Origin: UBA1924 sp963976625
Lineage (GTDB): Bacteria > Planctomycetota > Phycisphaerae > Phycisphaerales > UBA1924
NCBI GenBank assembly: GCA_963976625.1
Contig: CAXBLA010000004.1
Span: 98,489 to 162,488 of the forward strand
Length of the DNA: 64,000 nucleotides
Direction of reading: 5' to 3'
The notes below the pieces were generated by a model that was not told the DNA's origin, made no database searches, and worked only from the letters and a program-made list of their open reading frames with translations. A program made the position numbers and the translations under genes. Positions 1 to 9,137 of this stretch are shown one piece after another; positions within the stretch are counted from its first letter, which is position 1, and every line of letters begins with the position of its first letter.

Positions 1-1
1 C

Positions 2-292
2 GTGCCGATGGTCTGCCTGAGAGCGGTCCTGCTCTACATCGCGGCCCACACCCTGCTCCATATAGTCTATGGCGAAGAGTCGTTCCTCTACTCTATCCAC
101 CTCGCCCCCGCCATTGCCCTCTTCTGCGGCTTTGTCTTTTTCATCAAAGACAAATACCTCTGGCCTGTCCGGGCCCTGGCGATCGTGGTCATCGGACTCT
201 CCATCGCCAATAACTTCGCGCTCATCAATCATCTGACAAGCGTGAAGACCATCGATGACGAACGAGCCAAACGGCTCAGCGGCTTTGAATGA
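2..292 (+). CDS. Membrane protein, C-terminal part
   Basis: The frame is open from the window edge to a TGA at 290-292, so this is probably the tail of a longer gene. The 96 visible residues hold about three hydrophobic stretches separated by short polar loops, and end in a charged tail. That looks like the last membrane helices of a polytopic inner-membrane protein; glycosyltransferase-39-like or DUF-type membrane proteins often end this way, but nothing here identifies the family. It converges on rpiA, with 24 bases between the two stops. Confidence 0.5.
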   Translation: MPMVCLRAVLLYIAAHTLLHIVYGEESFLYSIHLAPAIALFCGFVFFIKDKYLWPVRALAIVVIGLSIANNFALINHLTSVKTIDDERAKRLSGFE

Positions 293-316
293 TTCATCCG
301 AGCAACCCGCATCTGC

Positions 317-1027
317 TCACAGACTTGAGCGATGGAGCTCTTCGATCTCGCCGGACTCATGCTCGATGAGCACCGTGTCGGCTTCGTCGATAAACAACCC
401 GTGATCGATCACCCCGGGGATGTCATTGAGCTCGGTCGCCAGCTGGGCGAGGTTCTCTGAGCCGTTGAGCGTCGCGTCGAGGACCAGGTTGCCGTTGTCG
501 GTGATGAAGAGCTGCCCGTCCATCCCCTGGCGGATCACGCCGTTGATGCCGATGTGGCGCAGGGCCTTGCGTGTCGAGACGAGCCCGAACGCCATCACCG
601 CGATCGGCAGCGGCGTGTCTGTACCGATCTGATCGGCGGCGACTTTGTCCTCGTGGATCATGAAGATCGTCTTCTTGGATGCCCAGCACAGGATCCGCTC
701 GCGGGTCATCGCGCCGCGAGACCCCTTCATAACCTGCATCTTCCGGTCCACGGCGTCCGCGCCATCGATCAGTACATCGAGCTCTTCGAGCATCGCAAAG
801 TCAACAATCCGCAAGCCAAGCGAGCGGGCCAGATCCTCGGCACGCTCAGACGCCGCGACGCACTCGACATCGAGCCCCTCGTCGATCACACGCTTAGCGA
901 GGAACTCGATCCCCCGCGCCGCTGTTCGACCTGAGCCGAGCCCAACCTTCATGCCCGATTCAACCGACGCGACCGCCGCCAGCGCCAGCGCGTCGACGAG
1001 TTCTTGTTGGCTCTGTTGTTCACTCAA
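317..1027 (-). CDS. rpiA: Ribose-5-phosphate isomerase A
   Basis: Interconverts ribose 5-phosphate and ribulose 5-phosphate in the cytoplasmic pentose phosphate pathway. Family hallmarks are clear: a substrate loop GLGSGRTA near the N-terminus, DVLIDGADAVD with the catalytic-site acid residues, and KGSRGAMTRE. I place the start at a TTG at 1027, because it overlaps the stop of the upstream dehydrogenase (TTGAGTGA) and has an AAGGGAT-like ribosome site; this gives 236 residues, usual for RpiA. An upstream start at 1063 stays in frame but would overlap the neighbour by 44 bases. The two genes are therefore probably translationally coupled. Confidence 0.93.
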   Translation of the reverse strand: MSEQQSQQELVDALALAAVASVESGMKVGLGSGRTAARGIEFLAKRVIDEGLDVECVAASERAEDLARSLGLRIVDFAMLEELDVLIDGADAVDRKMQVMKGSRGAMTRERILCWASKKTIFMIHEDKVAADQIGTDTPLPIAVMAFGLVSTRKALRHIGINGVIRQGMDGQLFITDNGNLVLDATLNGSENLAQLATELNDIPGVIDHGLFIDEADTVLIEHESGEIEELHRSSL

Positions 1028-2567
1028 ATCGGATCCCTTGTGCCAGTTCAAGCGTCTCTCCAAATCCGATGGTGCATGTCTGGCGTCGCATGTACGCCTT
1101 CCATGCGTCGGAGCCGGACTCTCGCCCGCCCCCGGTGTCCTTCTCGCCCCCGAACGCCCCGCCGATTTCCGCCCCCGAGGTGCCTAGGTTTACATACGCG
1201 AGCCCGCAGTCCGAGCCCGCACCCGATGGATCGAGGAACCGCTGAGCCGCGTTCGACGAACCCGCGAAGATCGCGGAGCTGAGCCCCTGATCCACGCTGT
1301 TCTGCATGTCGATCGCTTCTTGGAGGGTCTTGTAGGTGAAGACATAAAGGATCGGTGCAAAGGTTTCCTCGAGCGCCATCGGCAGGTCATTGCCCTTTGG
1401 CGCCCGGATAATTGTAGGCTTGACGAAGTGCCCCGTGGCCAGCTCGCCCTCCAGATCCGTCACGCGTGCCCCGCCGGTCAGCAGCGTCCCGCCCTGCTCG
1501 CACGCGGTCTTAACGGCGTGCTCGTAGCCCTGCACAGACTGCTCGTTGATCAACGGGCCCATCAGGGTCCCCGAATCGAGCGGGTCGCCGATGCGAACGG
1601 TCTCGTACGCCTTGACCAGCTTGTCGCAGAAATCGTCGGCGATCGACTCATGGATAATCAAACGGCGCGTCGAGGTGCACCGCTGCCCAGCCGTGCCGAC
1701 GGATCCAAAGACCGTGGACTTGAGCGCGAGATCCAAATTGGCATCGGCTTCGATAATCACCGCGTTGTTGCCGCCGAGCTCGAGCAATGATCGGCCCAAT
1801 CGGCCAGCGACGACCGAGCCCACATGGCGACCCATGTTGCACGATCCGGTTGCTGAGATCAGCGGGTAGCGACGATCGCGGATCATCGATTCGCCCACGA
1901 TCGCATCGGTGCCGATCACGAGCTGGAAGAGATCGCCGTAGCCCATCTCGGTGGCGACGCGCTGGGCGATATCGTTGGTCGCGATCGCGGTCAGCGGCGC
2001 GATCAATGAGGGCTTCCACACGCAGGTGTCGCCGGCGATGGCCGCGAGCATCGCATTCCAGCCCCAGACCGCATTGGGGAAGTTGAACGCCGTGATGATC
2101 CCGACGGGACCCAGCGGGAGCCACTGTTCTTTCATCGCGTGCTCAGGACGCTCCGACGGCATGGTGATGCCGCACTGCTGGCGGGACTGCCCGACGGCGA
2201 AGTCCGCGATGTCCACGGTCTCCTGCACCTCGCCAATACCCTCGGCCTTGATCTTGCCCATCTCAAGCGAGACCAAAGAGCCGAGCTCTTCGAGCACTTC
2301 GCGATACGCATTGCCGATCCGGCGGACGAGCTCGCCACGCTTGGGCGCGGGGATCTTGCGGAACTCTTTGAACGCAGCCGCGGCTTTGGCGGTCACCGCT
2401 TCGTAGTCCTCCTGCGAGTCGAGCCGAACGCCGGCGATGGGCTTGCCCGTCGCGGGGTTGTACGAGAGAACGATGCCGTCCTTCTCAGGGGTCTCGTCGC
2501 CGGTGAAATCGGTGACAATACGGGGGTGATTGACGAGATTGAGCTTGGTAAGGAGTTGGTGTGTCAT
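1020..2567 (-). CDS. ALDH7-type aldehyde dehydrogenase (aminoadipate-semialdehyde dehydrogenase-like)
   Basis: NAD(P)-dependent aldehyde oxidation. From the ATG at 2567 the protein has 515 residues. The general-base glutamate lies in LELGGNN (about residue 264) and the nucleophilic cysteine in GTAGQRCTSTRRL (about residue 297). The overall sequence resembles the ALDH7 / alpha-aminoadipic semialdehyde dehydrogenase branch that oxidises lysine-derived semialdehydes. An in-frame start at 2603 would add a short non-conserved leader. The gene ends inside the rpiA start, so the two are an operon. The substrate is inferred from family resemblance only. Confidence 0.9.
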   Translation of the reverse strand: MTHQLLTKLNLVNHPRIVTDFTGDETPEKDGIVLSYNPATGKPIAGVRLDSQEDYEAVTAKAAAAFKEFRKIPAPKRGELVRRIGNAYREVLEELGSLVSLEMGKIKAEGIGEVQETVDIADFAVGQSRQQCGITMPSERPEHAMKEQWLPLGPVGIITAFNFPNAVWGWNAMLAAIAGDTCVWKPSLIAPLTAIATNDIAQRVATEMGYGDLFQLVIGTDAIVGESMIRDRRYPLISATGSCNMGRHVGSVVAGRLGRSLLELGGNNAVIIEADANLDLALKSTVFGSVGTAGQRCTSTRRLIIHESIADDFCDKLVKAYETVRIGDPLDSGTLMGPLINEQSVQGYEHAVKTACEQGGTLLTGGARVTDLEGELATGHFVKPTIIRAPKGNDLPMALEETFAPILYVFTYKTLQEAIDMQNSVDQGLSSAIFAGSSNAAQRFLDPSGAGSDCGLAYVNLGTSGAEIGGAFGGEKDTGGGRESGSDAWKAYMRRQTCTIGFGETLELAQGIRFE

Positions 2568-2712
2568 TGGGCAAGGGTATGCGGGCGGGTGCGAGCAGGA
2601 CAATCACCAGTGGGGTTTCAACTTGGGAAGAATAAAAAATCGGATGACTCATGCGAGCAGCAGCGATCGCACCCATTGTGCGCCCGATTCGCATACCCTA
2701 AGAAGCACCCCA

Positions 2713-4383
2713 ATGAAGACCGAGCCTACCCATCCCGTCTCAAAGCCGCAACACCCCCCGCGGCTCGCCCGCCCGGTGGCGCATGTGCTGGCGCTGGCGC
2801 CCCTCGATGTCTGGGTTCGGCTCCTGCGGCGCAACGGCGGGGTTTCGCCACGATACTGGGCCCGCATGGGCGGCATCCTCATCACCAGCTTCGTGGGCAC
2901 AATCTCGACAGTCCACGAACGCCTGATCCTCAGCGTCATCCGCACGCGGCTGTTTGGGCGCGATCCACAGATCAACCACGAGCCGGGCACGGTGGTGATC
3001 TTGGGCTACTACCGATCGGGCACGACCCACCTGCACAACCTGATGAGCTGCGATCGCCGGTTTGTCACGCCGCGCTGGTCGCAGTGCTTGGCCGGGCAGG
3101 GATTTGTGTTCGGATGGTCGGTGCTCCGATTTGTGCTGGTGCCGTTTTTGAACCCGACGCGCCCGCAGGACGCCGTCGGCTTCGGGCCCGACTGGCCGGC
3201 CGAGGACGACTTCGCGCTGTGCACCTGGGGGATGTGCAGCTCGATCCCCGGGCGGTTTGTGTGGCCGAGCCAGTGGGAAGACTCCAAACGCTGGCACACG
3301 CTCGAAGGGCTCAGCGACGATGAACTCAGCCGATGGCGATCGCTCACCGCCATGTTCGTCTGGAAGCTCACCCGCCCCAAACGCAGCCGAGCCAAGGTCG
3401 TCCTGCTCAAAACCCCGAGCCACACCGCCCGCGTCCAAGAGCTCAATCAACTCTTCGGCGGGTGCGTCAAGTTCGTACACCTTGTGCGCGATCCCGACGC
3501 CGTGATCGAGTCGAATGTCCGCCTGCACGATGCGCTGAGCCCCCACCTGCTCGAAGACGCCCCGGATATCCAGATCGTCCGCGACCGGATCGTCGAGGAG
3601 TACGCCCTCACCGAGGCCAAGTGCCGTGGTGAGAGCCAGACGCTCGACTCGGACCAGTATGTGCGGGTACGCTATCAGGACCTGCGGGCCAACGGGCTGA
3701 GCACCCTGCGGACCATCTACGACACGCTCGGGCTCGACTGGACCCAGCAGACCGAGACTGATACACACAAATACCTCGCGCAGCTCGGGGCGTACAACTC
3801 GACCAAAGAACCCATCGAGCTCGGGGACGACTCGCCCAACGAACAGGCGATCAAAGCCGAGATGGTCGAGCGGTACGGGCTCAATGCCCCCGCGATCGAG
3901 CGGGCCAGTATCGAACACATCGAACCAACGCCCCCTCGCGTAGGACCAGCGATCACCGCAGCCATCGGCGCGACGCTCGCGTGCATCGCGATCTGGCTCG
4001 GGCTGGTCTGGGCGATCGGCGAAATCTGGCCCACCGTCTACCCACGCCTGATCCCAGCCGTCTGGCTCAGCGGGGCGGCCATCGGGCTCGCCACCCGCAA
4101 AGCCGCCCGCAATGGCTCGATCAAACTCGGCATCGTGGCGGGTCTGCTGACGATCTTGGTGGTGCTGGCCGTCGCGTTCCCGGTGGCGATTATCAACTAC
4201 AACTTCGCGTCGGAGTATTCAACCAAGGTCTGGATCCACCACAACACCAAGTACGGGATCGAGGGGCTCAAGAGCGTCGCGTCGATAGTCTTCATCGCCC
4301 TGGGCGCGATCACGGCCTTCCGCCACGCGAGCAACACCGGACCAGCCGCCCCGGGCACCGGCTGCGAAGAACGGATACCATAA
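2713..4383 (+). CDS. Sulfotransferase domain fused to a C-terminal membrane domain
   Basis: The N-terminal about 400 residues match PAPS-dependent sulfotransferases: the 5'-phosphosulfate loop is YYRSGTTHLHNLM and the 3'-phosphate site is in VHLVRDPDAVIESN. After about residue 420 the protein becomes hydrophobic, with about four predicted membrane helices and short loops, which is not part of the usual cytosolic sulfotransferase fold. The chosen ATG at 2713 begins the conserved part; the frame is open upstream to 2530, but that overlaps the divergent ALDH gene. Planctomycetes use sulfotransferases in sulfated glycan and lipid metabolism, so a membrane-tethered enzyme acting on envelope substrates is plausible. 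crcB follows after 4 bases. Confidence 0.85.
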   Translation: MKTEPTHPVSKPQHPPRLARPVAHVLALAPLDVWVRLLRRNGGVSPRYWARMGGILITSFVGTISTVHERLILSVIRTRLFGRDPQINHEPGTVVILGYYRSGTTHLHNLMSCDRRFVTPRWSQCLAGQGFVFGWSVLRFVLVPFLNPTRPQDAVGFGPDWPAEDDFALCTWGMCSSIPGRFVWPSQWEDSKRWHTLEGLSDDELSRWRSLTAMFVWKLTRPKRSRAKVVLLKTPSHTARVQELNQLFGGCVKFVHLVRDPDAVIESNVRLHDALSPHLLEDAPDIQIVRDRIVEEYALTEAKCRGESQTLDSDQYVRVRYQDLRANGLSTLRTIYDTLGLDWTQQTETDTHKYLAQLGAYNSTKEPIELGDDSPNEQAIKAEMVERYGLNAPAIERASIEHIEPTPPRVGPAITAAIGATLACIAIWLGLVWAIGEIWPTVYPRLIPAVWLSGAAIGLATRKAARNGSIKLGIVAGLLTILVVLAVAFPVAIINYNFASEYSTKVWIHHNTKYGIEGLKSVASIVFIALGAITAFRHASNTGPAAPGTGCEERIP

Positions 4384-4387
4384 ACCC

Positions 4388-4834
4388 ATGATGAAACTGG
4401 CAGTCGTTTTTGTAGGAGGCGGGCTCGGATCCGTGCTGCGCTACGCGATGGGGCTGCTCGTCGCCAAGCTCACACCAGCTAGTTCATCGGCCAGCTCATC
4501 GGCCGTTGAATCCGCGACCGGTTCCACGCCCCACTGGCTGGCGATGTACCCGCTCGCCACCATGAGCGTCAACATCATCGGGTGCGCCCTGATCGGATTC
4601 CTCTGGGGCATGCTCGGCGACCCGGAAGAAGGCAACGAGACCCTCCGCCTCGCCCTGATCGTCGGGCTCCTAGGCGGCTTCACGACTTTCTCCTCGTTCG
4701 GCTGGGAAACCCTCGACCTGATGAGCAACGGGCGCACCGCCATCGCGATCGGGTATGTGCTTCTCAGCATCGCCCTCGGATTGCTCGCGGCATGGGGCGG
4801 GCACGCGATCGCAACCCTGATCTCTGGAACATAA
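4388..4834 (+). CDS. crcB: Fluoride efflux channel CrcB/FluC
   Basis: Exports fluoride across the inner membrane as a dual-topology dimer. The 148-residue protein has four membrane segments with the hallmark N-terminal GGGLGSVLRY, the NIIGC segment and the pore motif GGFTTFSSFGWE. An insertion rich in serine lies between helices 1 and 2 (about residues 27-45). Two consecutive ATG codons open the gene (4388 and 4391). There is no fluoride-riboswitch-like structure in the 4 bases that separate it from the sulfotransferase gene, so it is probably expressed with that gene. Confidence 0.93.
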   Translation: MMKLAVVFVGGGLGSVLRYAMGLLVAKLTPASSSASSSAVESATGSTPHWLAMYPLATMSVNIIGCALIGFLWGMLGDPEEGNETLRLALIVGLLGGFTTFSSFGWETLDLMSNGRTAIAIGYVLLSIALGLLAAWGGHAIATLISGT

Positions 4835-4837
4835 CCC

Positions 4838-5311
4838 ATGCTCATCACCATCATCCGACACGGCCAAGCACACGGGCAATCCCCCACCGGGCGCGACCGC
4901 GATCGCACGCTCACCGAGCTCGGGCACCAACAAGCCCGATCGGCCGGCAGCTACCTCGCGGAATGTGCGCACACGCCCGGCCATCTATTCGCTTCGCCCT
5001 ATGTCCGCACACAGCAGACCCTCGACGAGATCAACGCCGTGCTCGATCTCCCGACCACGACCGACGATCGTTTGGCCGCCGACCAAGGGCTCTCCGAAAT
5101 GTGCGCTCTAATTGAAGATCACCGCGACCATGATTCCATCGCGCTCATCTCTCACATGCCCACGGTGGGCGCACTCGTCACACTATTGACCCAAGGCCCG
5201 GGCGTGCCCGGGGCATCGCTGCAAACCAGCGAAGTCGTGATCGTGCGCACAACCGACAACCAGCTCATCGGCTCATGCGAGCTCGTCGATCGCTATCGCT
5301 GGACGGATTAG
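4838..5311 (+). CDS. Histidine phosphatase family protein (SixA-like)
   Basis: A small phosphoglycerate-mutase-type phosphatase of 157 residues. The N-terminal catalytic histidine is in LITIIRHGQAHG, the second histidine region is in IALISHMPTVG, and a conserved arginine follows in SPYVRTQQT. Length and the absence of insertions match SixA, which removes phosphate from histidine phosphotransfer domains; the real substrate here is not known. Only 3 bases separate it from the crcB stop, so the sulfotransferase, crcB and this gene form one transcript. Confidence 0.85.
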   Translation: MLITIIRHGQAHGQSPTGRDRDRTLTELGHQQARSAGSYLAECAHTPGHLFASPYVRTQQTLDEINAVLDLPTTTDDRLAADQGLSEMCALIEDHRDHDSIALISHMPTVGALVTLLTQGPGVPGASLQTSEVVIVRTTDNQLIGSCELVDRYRWTD

Positions 5312-5320
5312 TCTTCTGCA

Positions 5321-6883
5321 TTAATCTTCAATATTGTCGAGCACATGCTCTTTGATCCACCGATTGATCCGGGTCGCCTGCGTGGGTAGCCCCGCGAAGA
5401 TCAGCTCGTGCCCGATGGGATAGGTCCACCGCTCGGGCTGTCCGAGCTGCTGATAGAGCAGGTCGCCGGTCTCGGCGGGCACGGCTTCGTCCGTGCTCGC
5501 GTGCAGGATCAGCACCGGAACATCGTGCATCTCCTGAGCCGTGTGGTACGCGTCGAGCTTCGACGCCCGGAGGTACGCATCCGAGAGCGCTTCGAGCTGT
5601 CCATCCGCAGGCTCAAAGACATTGCCGAAGGTGTTCGACCCGGGTGCTTGTTCGTTCCAGAACTCAAAGACCAGCGCGTCGATCCAGTGCTTATAGTTCG
5701 ACTCGATCGCGATCTTCATGAAATCCGCCCCGCCGGCGATCAGCACCGAGCCGGCGTAGGTCTCGGGCGCATACGCGTAGACCGTGGGCAGCATCATCGC
5801 CCCGCCGGACATGCCCACGAGCACGACGGGCTTGCCATCCATTTCAGGGCGTTTGCCCGCGACAAAGTCCACCGCCGCCTTGGTCGCGTACGCACCCTCG
5901 GCGACGCGCTCATCGCTCAGCTCTGCGGCGATCTTCGCGTCGTCGGCTTCGTGCCCGAGCCTCACCTTGAAGAGCCGATGCTGGGTGTATCGCGACGGAT
6001 GCGAACGCATCCGCAGCACCGCGAATCCATTTTTGTACCAGTACTTCTCGAGCCCATCGATAATCACATCGGGCGTGCCGAACATCCCCGGCAGCAGCAC
6101 GATCGTCCCGTTGGCTTCGCTGACTCCCTTGAGCACCGGATCGCGATAAGTAAACCAAGTCCGCTGGAGCTCGACATAGTCCTCGTCCGGATTGACCATG
6201 CGCCGCGAGCTGGCGGTGCTGTCTTTGCTGTCTTTGTGTGGGGCTTCGATCGGCTCACCCAAGGTCAGCTCGAAGACCTCGTCTTCGCCGGTCTCCTTGT
6301 TCTTGATCTTGGCCTTGAACTTCTTGGGGAGCTCATTGTGAACATCAGCCTCCGGCGTGGGCGTAGCCGGCGGGATGGGCGTCGCCGAGACGAACTTGAA
6401 TGCCAAATCCGGCATATCGGCTGCATTCTGCTTGCCCGAGTCCTTCGTGATATCCGGGGTCGCGGTGTTCTCGGGATTCGGAATGAACAAGAACGAGCCC
6501 GGCCCCTCGGCTTTGAACTTGAACCCACGCGTAATCCCGATGTCCGCCGCGAGCTGGTTGGCATCGCTGTATTCGATCGGGGTCGAGCGGAACTGATGTG
6601 TGCGCGAGAGATGGATCGGACGCAGCGGCTCCTCGGGATCAAGCTCAATAATCGTCCCGCGCTGCTCATCATCGCCCCCCCACCGCGTCGGCCAGCGGAC
6701 ATCGACTGTGGAAGATTCGGCGGGTTCGGAGCGGGCGGTTTCTCGACGGGCTGACACATGATCCCCCGCATACGATGCCGACGCCCCCTGAACCTGAGGA
6801 GCGAGTTGCACGGATCGGCATCCAGTGGCCGCCAATCCGGCTGGCAAAGCGGTCAAAAGCACAGAAATCATCAAACGGCTCAT
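5321..6883 (-). CDS. Exported alpha/beta-hydrolase, probable lipoprotein
   Basis: The start is the third of three tandem ATG codons (6883), six bases after a TTGGAG ribosome site. A 17-residue hydrophobic signal ends in GLAATGC, a loose lipobox, suggesting membrane anchoring. After a variable region with a Pro/Thr-rich linker (to about residue 190) comes an alpha/beta-hydrolase fold: nucleophile elbow GMSGGAMM, acid in HASTDEAVP and histidine in YPIGHELIF complete a Ser-Asp-His triad. Substrate unknown; esterase or peptidase activity is possible. It converges with the histidine phosphatase gene. Confidence 0.8.
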   Translation of the reverse strand: MSRLMISVLLTALPAGLAATGCRSVQLAPQVQGASASYAGDHVSARRETARSEPAESSTVDVRWPTRWGGDDEQRGTIIELDPEEPLRPIHLSRTHQFRSTPIEYSDANQLAADIGITRGFKFKAEGPGSFLFIPNPENTATPDITKDSGKQNAADMPDLAFKFVSATPIPPATPTPEADVHNELPKKFKAKIKNKETGEDEVFELTLGEPIEAPHKDSKDSTASSRRMVNPDEDYVELQRTWFTYRDPVLKGVSEANGTIVLLPGMFGTPDVIIDGLEKYWYKNGFAVLRMRSHPSRYTQHRLFKVRLGHEADDAKIAAELSDERVAEGAYATKAAVDFVAGKRPEMDGKPVVLVGMSGGAMMLPTVYAYAPETYAGSVLIAGGADFMKIAIESNYKHWIDALVFEFWNEQAPGSNTFGNVFEPADGQLEALSDAYLRASKLDAYHTAQEMHDVPVLILHASTDEAVPAETGDLLYQQLGQPERWTYPIGHELIFAGLPTQATRINRWIKEHVLDNIED

Positions 6884-6999
6884 CATCATCTCCAACGGAT
6901 ATACTGGTTTCCTTGGATGCCCGGGGGCTCCCCTGTCGATCATACCGGATAATCGAGCCCATACTGACCAAAAAAAACGAACTCAACACGGCGATATTA

Positions 7000-8037
7000 A
7001 TGACTGAACCACAAAGCAGCAGCACTCCCTCCACCACACCCAGCGTCCCGCTGGTCCGCTGCGGGCTCGGCGGCGTGCTCATGGGGCTGGCCAACCTCGT
7101 CCCGGGGATCTCCGGGGGCACCATGCTCGTCGCCTGCGGCATCTACACCCTGTTCATCGACGCGGTCTCGGACATCACTCGTTTTCGATTCAGCCGACGC
7201 TCGATCACCGTTCTGGGCATGGTCGTGCTCGGGGCCATCATCGCCATCGGCGGGCTCGCCAGCACCATCCACTGGGCCCTGGTGCACCATCGCTGGGTGA
7301 TGTTCTCGATCTTCATCGGGCTCACGCTCGGGGGGATCCCGATCCTGTGGTCGCTGGCCAAGCCGATCAAGCGCGATTCGTACATCGGGATTGTGCTGGG
7401 CATCCTTGCCATGGGCGCGTTGGTCGTGCTCCAAGAAACCAGCAACAGCGGGTACGCGATGTCGGGCACGATTGGCTTTGTCGTCGGCGGCGCAGCCGCG
7501 GCCAGCGCGATGATCTTGCCGGGTGTGTCGGGCGCGTTTCTCTTGCTGTTGCTGGGGCTCTATGAGCCGATCATCGGCGCGATCAAGGACACCATCCATG
7601 CGCTCAAGGACGGCGATATCAGCGCCTTCATGGACCAGATGAGCGTGGTGATCCCCGTGGGGATCGGGGTGATCCTCGGCGTCGCGATCGTGAGCAATGT
7701 GCTCAAGTGGGTGCTGCACAAGTACGAACGCGTCACGCTCGGGGTGCTGCTCGGGCTGATCATCGCGGCCCCTGCCGGGCTGTATCCATTCCGTGAAGGC
7801 GTGATGCCCATCGTCGGCGATACGATCAAGGGCGAAGTCGTCACCGAAGAAAACCTCGCCGACATGCAGGCCCCCGACAACGCCAAGGACTGGAAGCAGG
7901 AAGCCTTCAAGCCCGCGGCCACCCAGATCATCGGCTCGCAGCTGCTGATAGTCCTCGGGTTCGCGATGACCGTCGGCATCGCTCGGGTCGGGCGATCGAG
8001 GGATGACTCGCCGTCGAGCGATCAAGAAACCACATAA
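7000..8037 (+). CDS. DUF368 membrane protein, polyprenyl-phosphate transporter family
   Basis: Polytopic protein of 345 residues with the family's N-terminal GLANLVPGISGGTM motif and a second internal copy of the theme at GAAAASAMILPGVSGAF, consistent with an inverted-repeat transporter fold. DUF368 proteins (PopT) have been identified as carriers that return undecaprenyl phosphate across the membrane for envelope biogenesis. The ATG at 7000 places the first motif about 26 residues in; the upstream open frame overlaps the divergent lipoprotein gene and is not conserved. The 3' end overlaps that of lgt by 16 bases. Confidence 0.88.
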   Translation: MTEPQSSSTPSTTPSVPLVRCGLGGVLMGLANLVPGISGGTMLVACGIYTLFIDAVSDITRFRFSRRSITVLGMVVLGAIIAIGGLASTIHWALVHHRWVMFSIFIGLTLGGIPILWSLAKPIKRDSYIGIVLGILAMGALVVLQETSNSGYAMSGTIGFVVGGAAAASAMILPGVSGAFLLLLLGLYEPIIGAIKDTIHALKDGDISAFMDQMSVVIPVGIGVILGVAIVSNVLKWVLHKYERVTLGVLLGLIIAAPAGLYPFREGVMPIVGDTIKGEVVTEENLADMQAPDNAKDWKQEAFKPAATQIIGSQLLIVLGFAMTVGIARVGRSRDDSPSSDQETT

Positions 8038-9137
8038 TCAATCGGTGTGCTGAGCCATCCGCCGAGCTTGGGGGCCGAGGAACGCAGGGCGTGCACAACT
8101 AGCACGACGCCGACGATGAAGGTGATCGCGGAGTAGGTCTGCCCGCGTGTCAATGGGCCGAACTGCGTCACGCCCGCATCGGGCAATCGGACGATGTCCA
8201 TCGGGATGCGCCCGAGCGCGTACACCATCGCAAAGACCCCCGCGACCAGCCCCGGCTTGCGTGGCTTCATCGCGACGATCCAGACCACCACCAGCACCAG
8301 CAACCCATCGAGCCCCGCCTGCATCAGCTGCGTCGGATAGCGGGCCGAGAGCAATGGTTCCAGCTGGGCTTTGAGCCCCGCATCCCCGCGTTGGATCCGA
8401 TCGAGCATCCGGGCGTAGCCCTGCTCCCAGTACTGTTCGCTCGGGAGCAATTGGTTCATCGAGAGCTGGATGATCTGATCGAACTGCTCGGGCGTCTGGG
8501 CGAGTTGCTCAGGTTCGAGCCCCGCGGTGATCTCCTGCGGATAGCGCACCGCCCACCACGGGGCGTTTTCGCCGGGCTTCGCAATAATGGCGCCCAAGAG
8601 TTCGCCGTTGATAAAGTTGGCCACGCGCCCGAAGAACAGGCCGAGGGGCGCGAGGAGCACCGCGGTATCGAACACATGGAGTACCGAGCAGCGACCTTCG
8701 ATCTTGCCCGATTGGTCTTTGAACCCACGCGAGATGCGCCAGCACGCGAGCATGCACCCGAGGATGCCCCCGTGCGAGGCCATGCCGCCGTTGTTGATCG
8801 CCAGCACACCCCACCACGGCGCGCTGCTCATGAACTTGGTCAGCAGCGCGGGCTCGTAGCCGATGACATAGAACAAACGCCCGCCGATGAGCGTGCCCAG
8901 GATGAGGTACATCATCGCGTCGCCGATCCGGTCTTTGGGCACCAGCGTCGCGTTTCGATTGCTCAAGAACCGCAACAGCAGGTATGCGCAGACAAAGCCC
9001 AATGCGTACGAGAGCCCGTAGTAGCGCACACCAAATGTGGGCGTGAAGCGGAACAAGAACGGCGAGAGATCGTGGAACCAGCCGCCCAGTGATTGGGCTG
9101 ATGAGCTCGTCGTGGTTTGAAGGATGGTACTCAGCAT
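8022..9137 (-). CDS. lgt: Prolipoprotein diacylglyceryl transferase
   Basis: Transfers diacylglycerol from phosphatidylglycerol to the lipobox cysteine of prolipoproteins. The Lgt signature GRVANFINGELLG is present, with a conserved HGG segment (GGMASHGGILG) and about seven membrane helices. At 371 residues it is longer than the usual 260-300 because of an insertion of about 60 residues after the signature. The ATG at 9137 overlaps the stop of tatD, and a GTG at 9143 is also possible. Several lipoproteins in this window would be substrates. Confidence 0.95.
   Translation of the reverse strand: MLSTILQTTTSSSAQSLGGWFHDLSPFLFRFTPTFGVRYYGLSYALGFVCAYLLLRFLSNRNATLVPKDRIGDAMMYLILGTLIGGRLFYVIGYEPALLTKFMSSAPWWGVLAINNGGMASHGGILGCMLACWRISRGFKDQSGKIEGRCSVLHVFDTAVLLAPLGLFFGRVANFINGELLGAIIAKPGENAPWWAVRYPQEITAGLEPEQLAQTPEQFDQIIQLSMNQLLPSEQYWEQGYARMLDRIQRGDAGLKAQLEPLLSARYPTQLMQAGLDGLLVLVVVWIVAMKPRKPGLVAGVFAMVYALGRIPMDIVRLPDAGVTQFGPLTRGQTYSAITFIVGVVLVVHALRSSAPKLGGWLSTPIDYVVS

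Noticed and set aside
4384..4387. Fluoride riboswitch ahead of crcB
   Set aside because: Only 4 bases separate crcB from the previous gene, and no matching fold lies in the end of that gene.
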